The position numbers were made by a program, and so were the translations under genes. The notes beneath the pieces were generated by a model that did not search any database, was not told the DNA's origin, and saw only the letters and a program-made list of their open reading frames with translations. Shown here piece by piece: positions 49,670 to 60,140 of a stretch of DNA of 64,000 nucleotides (its first letter is position 1; the number at the start of each line of letters is the position of its first letter). The stretch is from positions 11,402,910 through 11,466,909 of the forward strand of contig NC_089724.1 of the NCBI RefSeq assembly GCF_035083965.1, given 5' to 3'. The stretch comes from Branchiostoma lanceolatum. Its lineage: Eukaryota > Chordata > Leptocardii > Amphioxiformes > Branchiostomatidae.

Positions 49670-52600
49670 TTAGAGTTTACTTCTTGCTTCAGGTCTGTCT
49701 ATGTTTTTCCTCAAAAAGCCCAGAATCTTGGACCAGGAGTCCTCTTGAGCAGTAGCGTGTCCTTTTGGTTCCCCACCAGCATATACGTAAACACCTGCAA
49801 CATGACGGAGATTATGGGGGTTTATTTTCATTTTCTCTTCTAGTTATTCAACATACTTCATTTAGCCCTTCTGGGCAAGAATGTTGTCATTGTCTTCACT
49901 AGATACAACCACTAATATTGACTACTAAGAAACTGATTTTTGCTTTGTCATACCTTTTTTAGTTTGTATTGTCCAACACGCATGTAGAGGGGTAGGACCT
50001 GATTATTCTTCCAACATTACTTGCAAAACGTCGGCTTGGCAGGCCGGCACGCGGCGCAGCAGTGGCTGGTTATATCTAACTCAATGACCTGTCACACCTA
50101 GCCTTTGCACATCTGACTGCAAGTGTTCTTTAAAACTATCTAGTGAGGATGCTCCTACAGTATTTGATGACAATGAGTTCCATTCTATTATAGTTGTCAG
50201 AAAATACAAATTTTTAAACACATCAATCCTACCCCTAGGTTGGTATTCAAGTCAACCTTTAGGCCTGATCATCAGCTCGATCCAAATACATGTCTTTTGA
50301 CTCTATCTACACATCCCTGTGGTGCAAGCAGTCACCTGAACCACACTGCTTAGCCACATAGAGATCAAATCCGTGTATCCAGGGGGTGGGGTTTGATTCC
50401 CACTTGAGCACATGTGAGGGGTTCTATTTGTCACTTGAGGGAGCTTCAGGAGTTAGCCTCTGGCATTTATCCTCTGCATGCAAAATAACCATGTGTTCTT
50501 GACAAAAAACATGAGCTGTAGCAAAGCAACAAGTTGCGCTACAAGCTGACATACAATAGGATAACTGTTCGAGGTCATACCAAAGTGACTATCAAAATTG
50601 TAACACATTTCAGTTAAATATCAGTGTTGCTTACGGAAGGCCCCATGGAAGTAGAAGCCACAGTGAGGGGTGTACGGTGGCTCGATCAGGTGACCTGTCC
50701 CAGGGTACTTCAGCAGGGTGTAGTTAGTCTTCCCATGGGCCTTCATTCTATCAATGGCCTGCAGGGTAGATATAGTCATTATCTCCCTGAGGAGGATGGC
50801 AGACAGTCCACCAAAACATCAGCAGATAAATCCACACTGGTTGTGTCCAAAAGCAACTCTATCAAAGTCAGGATCTACAACAACTTACCTTGTTGGCATG
50901 GAAGACAGATGGAATGTTGATGTCGTCTTCCCCTGCCACAAACAGGATGGGGCAATGAGATTTCTCCACCTAAAACAGTGAACAACAACATACTACTATC
51001 ATAATAGCAAACATGCATGCATGATTGGTAACATATGGACATATGGAGTATCTCTAGATATACATGCGGAATGCATCCTAGACGACACACAGTCAAGAGA
51101 CTGGCAAAATGACCTGGAAGAGACAGTCATGCGGGACTGAGAAGAGTTGTGTTACACCTGAAAGAGAGTGATAAAGCATAAAAGCATAAGCACTGGATAG
51201 AAGAGAATGGCAGGCCGTGGTGGTTCACATAGGCACTAGAGAACAATTTCTTAGTATTCAGTAAGCAGTAATCCAGAAAAAGAGAAACAGAAGTCATTTC
51301 TGACCTGAATGCAGGCATGAATCCCGGGTTCTGTAGTGATGTCCTCCAGTTGGTTTTCTACATTTGCGAATCTATCTTCAGTGAACACGATCTGATCTGC
51401 CATCCACCTGCACATGGTAAATAAACAATGGCTCATCTCTGTCTGCAGTATTGCTATACATCTTAATGAACTACAAAAAGACTCCATAACAGAACCCAGA
51501 AAAAAACGTCAATTCTAAGCTTAAACTTGATTTCCACCTATCTGTAAGTGCAGCTATATTTTCCAAGAATGGGAGTTCTTTTTCCTGGAGCTCTATCCCA
51601 TATTCCCCTACAGTTTTTCCACATGTAGAACAGGCAACTCGAAAGTAGATTTGAAAAAAAAAAATTCCTTCAGGCTTTTAACAAAAGACATGTTACAGGG
51701 TGTTTGCACTCATATGACATGAACTTTGACATTGAGTATTGTCCTCCATGCTCGATGACTAAACCTGGAAGTTGCCAATAAATTTGAATGTTATTACTGT
51801 GAAGTAATTTTGATAATACCATGCAGATTAGTCTCATTCTTCCAGGTTGAACCAACCAATATGGTGGCTGTATGGTCACTGCAAAGAGTTGTAAGAGACC
51901 TCAAGTATGCTAAGAGTTACATTTCTTTCCATCACAATGTCTGAATTCAAATACTTATATAACAAGAACTAACAAGAACTGTGTTTTAATCTTTTTGGAC
52001 ATAGCCCAAACAAGAACTAAGGCCAGCATACAAAACATTAAAAAGCTTTGCAAATAAAGCAGTCAAATCTGTCCAAGAAGACCACTCAGGTGACCAGCTA
52101 TAATCTGGTCTATGTGGACAGGTGGTTACTATAGACAGGATTCTTTATTCTTATATCAATGGCCGGGACAAATCAATGGACCAATGAAAGTGTTTACATT
52201 GGCCAGGTGTTCCTTATGTACAGGTAGGTCACTAGTGCAGGTCTGACTGTAATCTGAAAATCAGATAAAAAGAATGAAATTAACAGACAGCAAACAGAGT
52301 TGTTCTATGATAGTGCTGAGGATGGACAAACAGCCTGAGTAAAGTATGAAGGATTACAAACACTCTCACCAGGTGGGAGGAACAAAGCCCCCCGTAGACG
52401 ACCTTCCTTCAACGGTATCCTCTTGACGCCTTTCCCGAGGTACCATCTTTCCAGACGTGTTGTCACCAGCACTGCAGGGTTCTGTTGCTCCATCACGTCT
52501 AAGTGTCCGTCATGCACACTTAGGTCTACCAGGAACGGTGTTGAGACGTCTTTCTTCCTGAGACGGAGTCCAGGTTTCTGACCAGGTGAGGGCTGCATGC

Positions 52601-54012
52601 TCCAGAACAGACCCATCTGATCAACACCTGTACACGACCAAGGGGAGATTTTGTGCATCATCTCAAGTTAGTCAAGACATATAATACTTTGATACAGACC
52701 AAAGATGCTCCTAACATGCACGCTGTACGCTGGGACGCCATGATAGTGCAAAGAAATTATATCTTATTGACATATAGGAACACGGCCTTTGCCATAAAAC
52801 ATTGCAAAAAAATACCTTTATACAGCCCTCCCAGCGAAGGCTGTTTGGCCACAACAACCCTTCCCATGTCATCAGCCCTGTAGTGTGCGTATGACTGGAA
52901 GCGGGTGGTACCCTCCACCAGCCGTGCATGTAAGGTGACCGGTTGTCTGGGAGCCAGTCTCTCCACGGTGATGTCCACCTTGTCATCAACCAGGGCTTTG
53001 GCTGGAGTCACCAACAGCTGCACCTGGCTGCTCAGTTTTCTATAAAAAAAAACAATGACAAATTGGAGGCATTTTCTAAAGAATGGCATGTTGGATTTTT
53101 GGTGAGCTACAAAGGCATTATCTTTTCAAATATACCCAAAGATTATTTGAATCTGAAACGAATCTGTAACTCTATTTGTGCTGATCAGCTCAGGCCAAAC
53201 CCTCATGCATAGCTTTCGAGCCCAGGAAGGGTAGCCTGCTGAGGTAGCCCACCCCACTAGCCTAGCCCACCTTTTCCAGATATCCCTGATCAACTCCATG
53301 CATAACTGTTAAATGACTACAATTATGCAACTTTGGGATTAAGACACCATGCTTAAATCAAGTTATACAGGTAGCGTTACACCGTGTTTTAATAAGTGTA
53401 GCCTGGATATTTTCTTCTCTATAAATCACAATATTCATTAAGCATAGTGGCACCAATGAGAAAACTTAATCAATAATGTATGCATAAATGTATATAATAT
53501 CATAGTAGCCTACTAGTACTGTGGTCTACTATTTTAATGTAAGCGCAAATACGCAATCCCATAGTCGCCACTTACACAGCTAGCGATATTAATGTAACAC
53601 CGTTTAGTATATATATCCGTCAACGTTACGTAATGACATTTGTTACCGCCATTGTTCTGACCCTGAGAAACAGCCATATCTTATGTTGTTGTTGTTGTCC
53701 TTGCTTCAAGTTCAACGTCTATTTCATCGCTAGACGTGGTCTCTTAATAGCTTAGCTTGGTGCTGGGTTTCACTTGATTCAGTTACGAGTCAACTGCTTT
53801 ATGCATATGTAAACTGGATGTGAAGGTCCAAAATGGATGTAAAGCATCCTACCTGACTGTAGACTCTACTCTACTCTACTCATTATACATAGTGGATTTT
53901 TGTGTGACTACCAGGTGGAAAAATAGACACTAAACAGGGACGACAACAACAACAACAACATGTACATATTGAGACACCTTTACCTGTATTGCATTCTGGC
54001 CATATGAAGCAT
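49670..54012 (-). CDS. ACOT: Peroxisomal type I acyl-CoA thioesterase (BAAT/ACOT family), catalytic exon not found
   Basis: Minus-strand exons: 54012-53984 (start, MLHMARMQY), 53039-52816, 52627-52370, 51407-51305, 50969-50889, 50758-50635 and 49794-49670. The first three join in phase (2, then 1) and give the N-terminal thioesterase/bile-acid transferase domain: [33 protein letters not shown] and LRGALFLPP. The last four also join in phase and give ILFVAGEDD (acidic-residue region), [10 protein letters not shown] (catalytic His), AGGEPKGHA and a terminal Ser-Lys-Leu, a type 1 peroxisomal signal. Such enzymes hydrolyse acyl-CoAs to free acid and CoA. Between 52369 and 51408 about 100 residues are expected, including the nucleophile elbow (GxSxG-like), but no coding stretch is visible. 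The flanking phases (1 and 2) also do not match. Either an exon was lost, making a pseudogene, or the assembly or allele lacks it. Confidence 0.85.
50081..50239 (-). mobile_element. LINE 3' end of ORF2, inside a thioesterase intron
   Basis: The minus-strand frame reads [20 protein letters not shown], then LDSFKEHLQ and a stop. This pattern (FF.RTI.EWN....SLDSFK) closes the reverse-transcriptase ORF of many CR1/Jockey-like LINEs. A GC-richer 3' stretch follows to about 49975. Confidence 0.65.
53203..53300 (+). repeat. Dispersed repeat, copy 1
   Basis: Contains GGGTAGCCTGCTGAGGTAGC and CCCACCCCACTAGC, matching 55773-55872 in the same orientation. The family is unknown. Confidence 0.65.
53684..53961. 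mobile_element. MITE-like element with (GTT)n inverted ends
   Basis: The left end reads TGTTGTTGTTGTTGTCCTTG and continues to GTCTATT. The right end, in reverse complement, reads TTGTTGTTGTTGTTGTCGTC and continues to GTCTATT. The ends are thus inverted copies. The element lies only about 20 bases downstream of the thioesterase start exon, in its first intron. Confidence 0.55.
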
Positions 54013-54261
54013 GGTCACAAGATCCGTTTGCTGTCACGAGACAAACTACATGCTGATGTTCATAAATTTATCTCGCCCTCCCAAGCGCCAAGCGAAAAGT
54101 TCACGGTGACCCTTGACCTCTGACCTTATGTATCCTGATTATAAAAGTAATGTACTCATATATTTGTTCATAGCTTGCATGGAGAAAATATTACTACATG
54201 TATTATAATCATCATTCACCAGTTTGTATTATTGCAGCCAGTAGGTAACATCTGTAATCAG

Positions 54262-54412
54262 TATTGTTGTAGTTGTTGTTGTTGTCCTTGTTTAACGTCT
54301 ATTACTTATCGCTAGACGCGTACGTGATCTCTGACGTCATCTCTTGGTGCTGGGTTTCACCAAGGTCCTTGGTTTCACTTGGTTCAGTTACGAGTCTCTC
54401 TAGGTATTTAGC
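54262..54412. mobile_element. Second, partial copy of the (GTT)n-ended element
   Basis: Shares GTTGTTGTTGTCCTTG, ATCGCTAGACG, TTGGTGCTGGGTTTCAC and TTCAGTTACGAGTC with 53684-53830 in direct orientation. No right end was seen. Confidence 0.55.
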
Positions 54413-55377
54413 ACTTGGTGACTTTTATTTGCGTGTTGCAGTAATAGATTCTATGAGAGTGCATCAAGTCTGTGCTGATTCTCGATGTACCGAGAGAAAG
54501 CTGAATATATCAGATGTTGTTTGTCAGTCAGGAAGGTCTTCTCTCATCCGGGCGGCAAGAGTGACGATATCCGTGTCCCTGCTTTCCTCTGTAAAATGAA
54601 GCTGTTGTAATGTGCTCGAGACACCGCCTCCACACGGGACCCCCATTTTACATCTTTTCTGAAAGATGGTGTAGCCCCGACTAGGATACCCGGATGATAT
54701 TGGTGTGTTCTTTGTCTTTCAGTAAGGTCCGATAGTACCATCCGCATAAATGTTCACCTCTACCACACCTCAACGATATCGCAGCGTTTTAGCAAACACC
54801 CTCGTCATTTTTCAACTATTTTAGTGAATATGGGCTGCAATGTTATATAGATAGAAATGTTCAACACATATCGTTGGCCCTGTTCCGTCTTAATTGGATA
54901 GTTAAGATAAGGTATTGGGAGCAGAAGTGGTGTATAGTGTACAATCAACAACAAAATGACACTCGTACGCAATCTTATCTAAATCATAATATTCTTTGCT
55001 GCAAAGGAATTCGGTCTGCCTTTTTCAATGTGAAGTTTGTGTGAACTAATTCGGAGTTTTGTGATGGCTGTTTGAATGTTTGTAGTTTTTAGATGTGTCT
55101 CTTCGTAGTAAGCATTTTAAAGTAAATATGCTCGTATTATGATGTTACTACGCATTTCTGTTGTTATACATAGCAAGAAATTGGACATAGAACAACAAGG
55201 CACATATTAGAATCTTACAGAAAATCTTACATCGGATAAAATTGTACCCAAGGGGATTCATCGTTTTGTGTCATTACTTGGTTAGATTAAGCTTATGCAA
55301 CCTTTTATTCTAAACCTTCAATTGTAGATTGCTCACTGGGTTTTGCTTATATACCATAACTTGGCATAAGCAAGCAG

Positions 55378-55665
55378 GCTCCTGGAAAAAACGAAGGCTT
55401 GGCTTTTTTTTTAAATCATACATCTTACGGTAACGTGTCCTTAGCGTTTTTCAAATCTTTCATCTTACAGACACAGGTCATTAACTACTATGGTAAATTG
55501 ACAAGGTTGTGACAATCTTTGATTAATTGGGCTCTGCTTCTTACTCATGAGCATAGAGTGTTCTGAAAAAACGAAGTTTCTTTCCTCCAAATCTTACATC
55601 TTAAACTACAAGGTTCCTGGAAAAACGAAGGCTTTCTCCAAATCTTGCATCTTACATCTTGCAGA
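55378..55665 (+). repeat. Diverged tandem repeat
   Basis: Three units pair a segment like TCCTGGAAAAACGAAGGCTT with AAATCTTACATCTTA, near 55378, 55556 and 55614. Spacing is uneven. Confidence 0.6.
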
Positions 55666-55772
55666 CATGGGTTATCAAACAGTGTGTGAGTGTGGGTTGG
55701 AATGCATTCCCTCCAGCCCACCCACAGATTAACATATATTTTCCTCAAGGAAATTCCATTAGATACCAAACC

Positions 55773-55872
55773 ACCATGAATAGCCTTGGGGCCCAGAAAG
55801 GGTAGAATGCTGAGGTAGCCCACCCCACTAGCCCACCCCACCATTTCCGCGAACCCCATAAAGATCAACCTG
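55773..55872 (+). repeat. Dispersed repeat, copy 2
   Basis: Direct-orientation match to 53203-53300, about 2.6 kb away. Confidence 0.65.
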
Positions 55873-56781
55873 TACGTGTTTTTCAGCATCATTGTATGAA
55901 AACAAAAGAGTCAAATATGTTGGTAACGTGTAGGGTACACATGTCACATTGACTCGTGAACGATGGTCCCTTGCATTTTATTTGTTGACGTTAAAAATCC
56001 TTAACACATTGGGTTTTTTCTTATCATTACCATTACAGGTCTTCTGCTTGTCATATGTCTTATAGCCAGAAAAACACGGCCATTTCTTCCTTCTTCTAAG
56101 TAATTGTACCCTCTTCCTGATGTATAAGTCGTTACTCAGTTAAGGCAAAATAATTCGACCGGGTACAACAATAGGTGCAAAACGAGAACAATCAATCTAT
56201 CATTTACAACCACGTGCTTTGGCTTCCGTGTGCGAAGACGCTTGCTGGATAAAACCCCACAATATGCTGTGGACCTTAACAGCTCTTCAAAAACCTTTTC
56301 ATTTATGTGTAGAATTGTCTTGTTTCGCTGGCTAGGTTTTCAGCCAATCCCCAAGCTGGGACCTGTATGCAAAGACAGTACATATTCAACGTTCAGTACT
56401 ACATTAATGGTTAAAACACCAGCATCATTGAAGCAGCCACAACAATATTAGGCCTTTTACGAACACTCATCTTAAAAGATACAGATTTCTGTAATGGTTA
56501 TGTTATAATTTTCTGATCCCCAATAATAAGCCTCTTGTTGTCCGCAAAATACAGTGAACCTAGGGTAACAGCGGATGCCTTCATTACAATATAGGTACAC
56601 AGTTTTCAAATAAACATCATTCATGAAGCCACACATGGAAAGTCAACCTGCGTACAACAGTTAGTTTGGGAAGGGGAGTAGGGAAAGAAATGATTAAGTA
56701 TAATTGATCAAGGGTAAAGAAATAAGAGACCACAAAGCAATAAAACAAGAAGAAGTATGAACAAACGACCCACATGTTTTG
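55873..56781. other. Intergenic DNA, no gene seen
   Basis: No supported exon, and no minus-strand AATAAA close to the stop of the peptide precursor at 56782. Confidence 0.35.
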
Positions 56782-58063
56782 TCAGCGTCGGCCACTCATG
56801 AGCAGCTCGTTGGAGTTGATAGGGTTGGGTCCACGTGCAGTGGAGTAGTACTGGTTCAGTCGGTCTAGTACCGTTCCCACAAGCCCAGTACTTAGTCTGG
56901 CATCTGAGAAAATAAAAGTTAGTCAGCTATCGGCACCAAACAAAAGGTAGTGTTGTTTTTTTCCTTCAAGTTAGTCATCCAGCGTGTACGAAGGTTTTCA
57001 TGTTTTTTGTTATCAACGGTTAATCGCTCGCTCACGGCTTCAAACATCACACTTCAATAAGTTAAACGTTGGCTGTTAACGTGGATATTCATGATGTCCG
57101 ACTGACATGTGTCACGATCACGCTAAAGGGCGGCTTTACCAGTGGGATATATAGGGCTGACACCATATGAAAATGGTATAGTTAATAAAACTGGAAAGAA
57201 AAAAGGTGGTTAACCAGCTCAAATTTCTTATTTAATATTGCAAACAAATAGCCTGGGTGCCATCCTAATTTCTACCGGGGCTCCTACACTCGCTACCCTC
57301 GGGTAGCGAGTGTAGGAGCCCCTGTAGAAATTAGGATGGCACCCAGGCTAGCAAACAAAGCCTACTTTTGACCTCAATTACTGCTATCCATCCGCGCTGT
57401 GAATACAAGACAACAGATCTCTCCTTACGTCAAAACAAACGGTGAACTGAACAAATTATCGTTGACCCTACATGTTCCGTCTAACATAGAAAAAGTCTCC
57501 AATGCCAAACTGGACCAACATTTTCAAGAAATTTTAGAAAAGAAATATTGTGAAGGAAGTCAAGCAGGCACTACAATCTTGCAAAGCAACTGTGACGTCT
57601 GCCCTATACAGAAGTAAGTAGATACTACTATATATACAGTCAATATGACGTCATTTGCAACACGTTGGATTACAGTGTAGGTCTGTTTAAGCGCCAAAAT
57701 GCTGCTGCTGTAATCCAATTAACCGCCAATATGGTCGCCGAGGATTTAAAGTATAATTGCAAACCGTTATGACGTCAATGAAAAGCATCGATTTCGAATC
57801 TGTAAGACCCGTAGCTCACCACCTGTCCGTTTGTCGAACCCCTCCGTTTCGTCCCTGCTGGTGTCGTAGAACTTTCTCCGGATGAGACTTCTGATCTCAT
57901 CCACGCTGTAGCGGGTATCGCCCTCGGTCTTCCTGATGCCGTGGTCCTGTGGGCCGTTACCGAGGTCCAGGAGAACGGTCCGGCAGCTCGTGACGTCAGC
58001 ATACAGCAGCAAGATGGCCGATAGGACCAGGATGCACTGTGGCGATTGGAACAGTTGCTTCAT
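56782..58063 (-). CDS. Precursor of a 39-residue amidated peptide, family unresolved
   Basis: Two minus-strand coding exons: 58063-57820 and 56903-56782, joined in phase 1 (donor GTGAGC; a second GT three bases earlier is also in phase). A good acceptor (TTTTCTGCAG) just before the ATG implies an upstream non-coding exon. Residues 1-27 form a signal peptide (hydrophobic core CILVLSAILLLYADVTSC). A charged propeptide (RYSVDEIRSLIRRKFYDTSR) ends at a Lys-Arg site. The predicted hormone starts TGDARLSTGLVGTVL, has an amphipathic middle (DRLNQYY) and ends NELLMS-G-RR, so the C-terminus would be Ser-amide. It has no cysteines. Length, helix and amide suggest a class B GPCR ligand: the C-terminus faintly recalls CRF/urocortin (xNxxLMxxxG) and the N-terminus faintly recalls secretin/GHRH (xxDAxxT). 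Neither match is strong. The gene looks intact. Confidence 0.75.
57249..57350. mobile_element. Palindromic MITE with 9-bp target-site duplication
   Basis: An almost perfect inverted repeat with arms of about 50 bases, from TAGCCTGGGTGCCATCC to its complement, and almost no loop. It is flanked on both sides by GCAAACAAA (57240-57248 and 57351-57359). It lies in the intron of the amidated-peptide precursor gene. A 9-bp duplication suits Mutator-like mobilisation; 8 bp (hAT) is also possible. Confidence 0.88.
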
Positions 58064-58718
58064 CTCCTACTTGCTGCAGAAAAGATTTGTTGGTAATCAT
58101 AAGTGTCGACGCTCCAAAAAATTAATAACTTGGGATTTAATAACTTTGTAAACCGTTATCAGCCCATAGCTTCGTGATAGTAACCTACTAGACGCCCCTC
58201 CTTAAAAACAAAGTTCACATTTGGTGCGTGTATAACGCGATCGGTGGTCAAAGAAAATATTGCCACAACTGCGAGGGCACCTGAGAGACATCTCCATATA
58301 GCACGTAGAAATTCTGGAACTTGGTACAAATTCCGCTAGAGAGCGCAGTACTGTTGGATATTAGCAACCACCATTAACCCAGCAAACATGGTCGCTCTCA
58401 ATCATTGAGCAAGCTATTTTCATGTAATCCTCTGTACGGACTTCATCATCTTCACACGCCAGGGCTATTTGCTTTAATGCTTAACGTAGCAATCGGTACT
58501 GACAAGGTTATGATATGTGCTGTGGTAAGCTACAAATGAAACACGTATCATATCATAAACGGTCAAACTACGTAGTGACAGACAAAAGTCTGAAACGTCG
58601 ATCTGAAACGTCTGAACGTTTACGAAACTTATCTAGTTGCTTGGGTAACTTTTGTATTGTGTATCTTATCACCTTCATCGACGCACGAACCGTATTATTG
58701 TGGCACATCAAGTACATT

Positions 58719-59262
58719 AGGCCACAGCAAGTTAATTTTATGGATGACATCCTCCGCAGACTCCAAAACTAATGAGATAGGGCCAAAAAAACAAGATTCC
58801 TTTATTTTCAAATTTGAGATCATAAATTATGTTAAACAAGAATTGAGGCGACAAAATATGATATCACGACCAACAGGTCTTTCATTCCTGTATTCAGCCA
58901 ATGAGGTTTCATATATGATATAAAACCTCATTGATTCAACAGTAAACATGTCCCTGTAAATGTGTATACATCTCAATAGACTAACTACAACAAATGCAGA
59001 AAAGAACTTGCGCAATTGTTGTACCATCATCTGAAGCAACTGCACTGGGTATTCATATGCGATGAAACACCTTGTGTGTACATCTTAATTAACTACAACC
59101 AAGGACATTATATAATGCAAGGCATATTTGCCAATTTTTGGCATGTTGACCACCGTCGGAGGGCAATGAAATTTCTTGTTTTTTTTTAGAAATCAGGCGA
59201 AAATTACTGAGCGCGCTGATGTCATCCATAAAAATGACTTGCTGTGGCCTTACGGTACACCG
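58719..59262. mobile_element. Pair of inverted repeats, possible non-autonomous transposon
   Basis: AGGCCACAGCAAGT followed by TTTTATGGATGACATC at about 58719-58755 recurs inverted at about 59225-59262. Similarity continues inward for about 75 bases to a run like AAAAAAACAAG. The inner region of about 380 bases has no gene. It could be one element with inverted ends or two copies inserted in opposite orientation. Confidence 0.6.
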
Positions 59263-59267
59263 GGCCC

Positions 59268-59282
59268 GGGGGGGGGGGGGGG
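59268..59282. repeat. Poly-G run
   Basis: Fifteen consecutive guanines; length may be unreliable. Confidence 0.9.
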
Positions 59283-59299
59283 TAAACGTATGACTACTC

Positions 59300-59950
59300 A
59301 GACTGCAGTGACGACAGTAGTCGATATGTGACGCTGTTGACATGCAGATGACAAAAGCACAAACAGCAACCCCTCCAACATATACAATACATGTACATCA
59401 ATGTACTTATCATATCATTATGGTTTGTTTGACTTGAATTGACTATAAACACACGTCCTATGTAGACCCCGATCTCCTGACAGATTGTATAAATGCCACT
59501 TTTCCCTGCACAATAATGAAATATTCATCGCTACCAAAATTTCAATAAAAATGATAGGATTATGTGTATAGATAAGAACATGAGCATATGGACAATTGAG
59601 CTGGCTGTGTGATGAAGATTAGCGATTGCAGGACAAAGGAACAGACACTGCATTAAACTTGTATGTACTATATCAAACTAAATCTGAATACTGGATTGTT
59701 GCCTCGTGACGAGCTCTTCAGTAAAGGTCGTCTGACAGTAAAGGTTCATCGCCTGATGTCCAGACCTGATTAGCTTGCTTTTTAATGCGGTTAATGAGCT
59801 GAACTCAGAGCTCCACTGATGCTGATGTTAAAGATGCAAAAGTGACATCGCAACGAGCAAACGAAGTGTGACAAAGAATACAGAATGCCCTGGTCCCCCC
59901 TGAACCTTTGAGTGCAACATGCCACAGATCCAGATACGAGTAGGTGTGTT
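59300..59950. other. Intergenic DNA, no gene seen
   Basis: No supported exon or RNA gene. Confidence 0.35.
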
Positions 59951-59954
59951 TTAA

Positions 59955-60140
59955 AAAGTCAACAGGTCGAAATTTTGGATGGTTTCAAAGGAAGAACTTC
60001 CATCCCTTACGGCCCTTGCGAAAGACGGGTTCAGTCCCAACAGAGATGTCCTGTCCCGGGATTGAACCGGGGTCTCCAAGTACCCAACAAGGATTGGAAC
60101 CAGCAGCTCAACTGTGAGGCTGCTACCAGTTAAACTACAG
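59955..60140 (-). mobile_element. tRNA-derived SINE, copy 2
   Basis: On the minus strand TAGTTTAACTGGTAGCAGC (A-box-like) is followed by GGTTCAATCCC (B-box), then a body with GACAGGACATCTCTGTTGGG. It matches 29490-29605. The inter-box region is longer than in a functional tRNA. Confidence 0.6.

Noticed and set aside
50320-50440. tRNA-like GGTTTGATTCCC
   Set aside because: No A-box at the right spacing and no stem pairing was seen.
51540-51620. Candidate missing thioesterase exon ([18 protein letters not shown])
   Set aside because: It does not resemble the expected nucleophile-elbow region and has no GT donor in phase.
60057-60140. tRNA gene on the minus strand
   Set aside because: The inter-box distance is too long, and the sequence matches a second copy at 29.5 kb, so it is a SINE.
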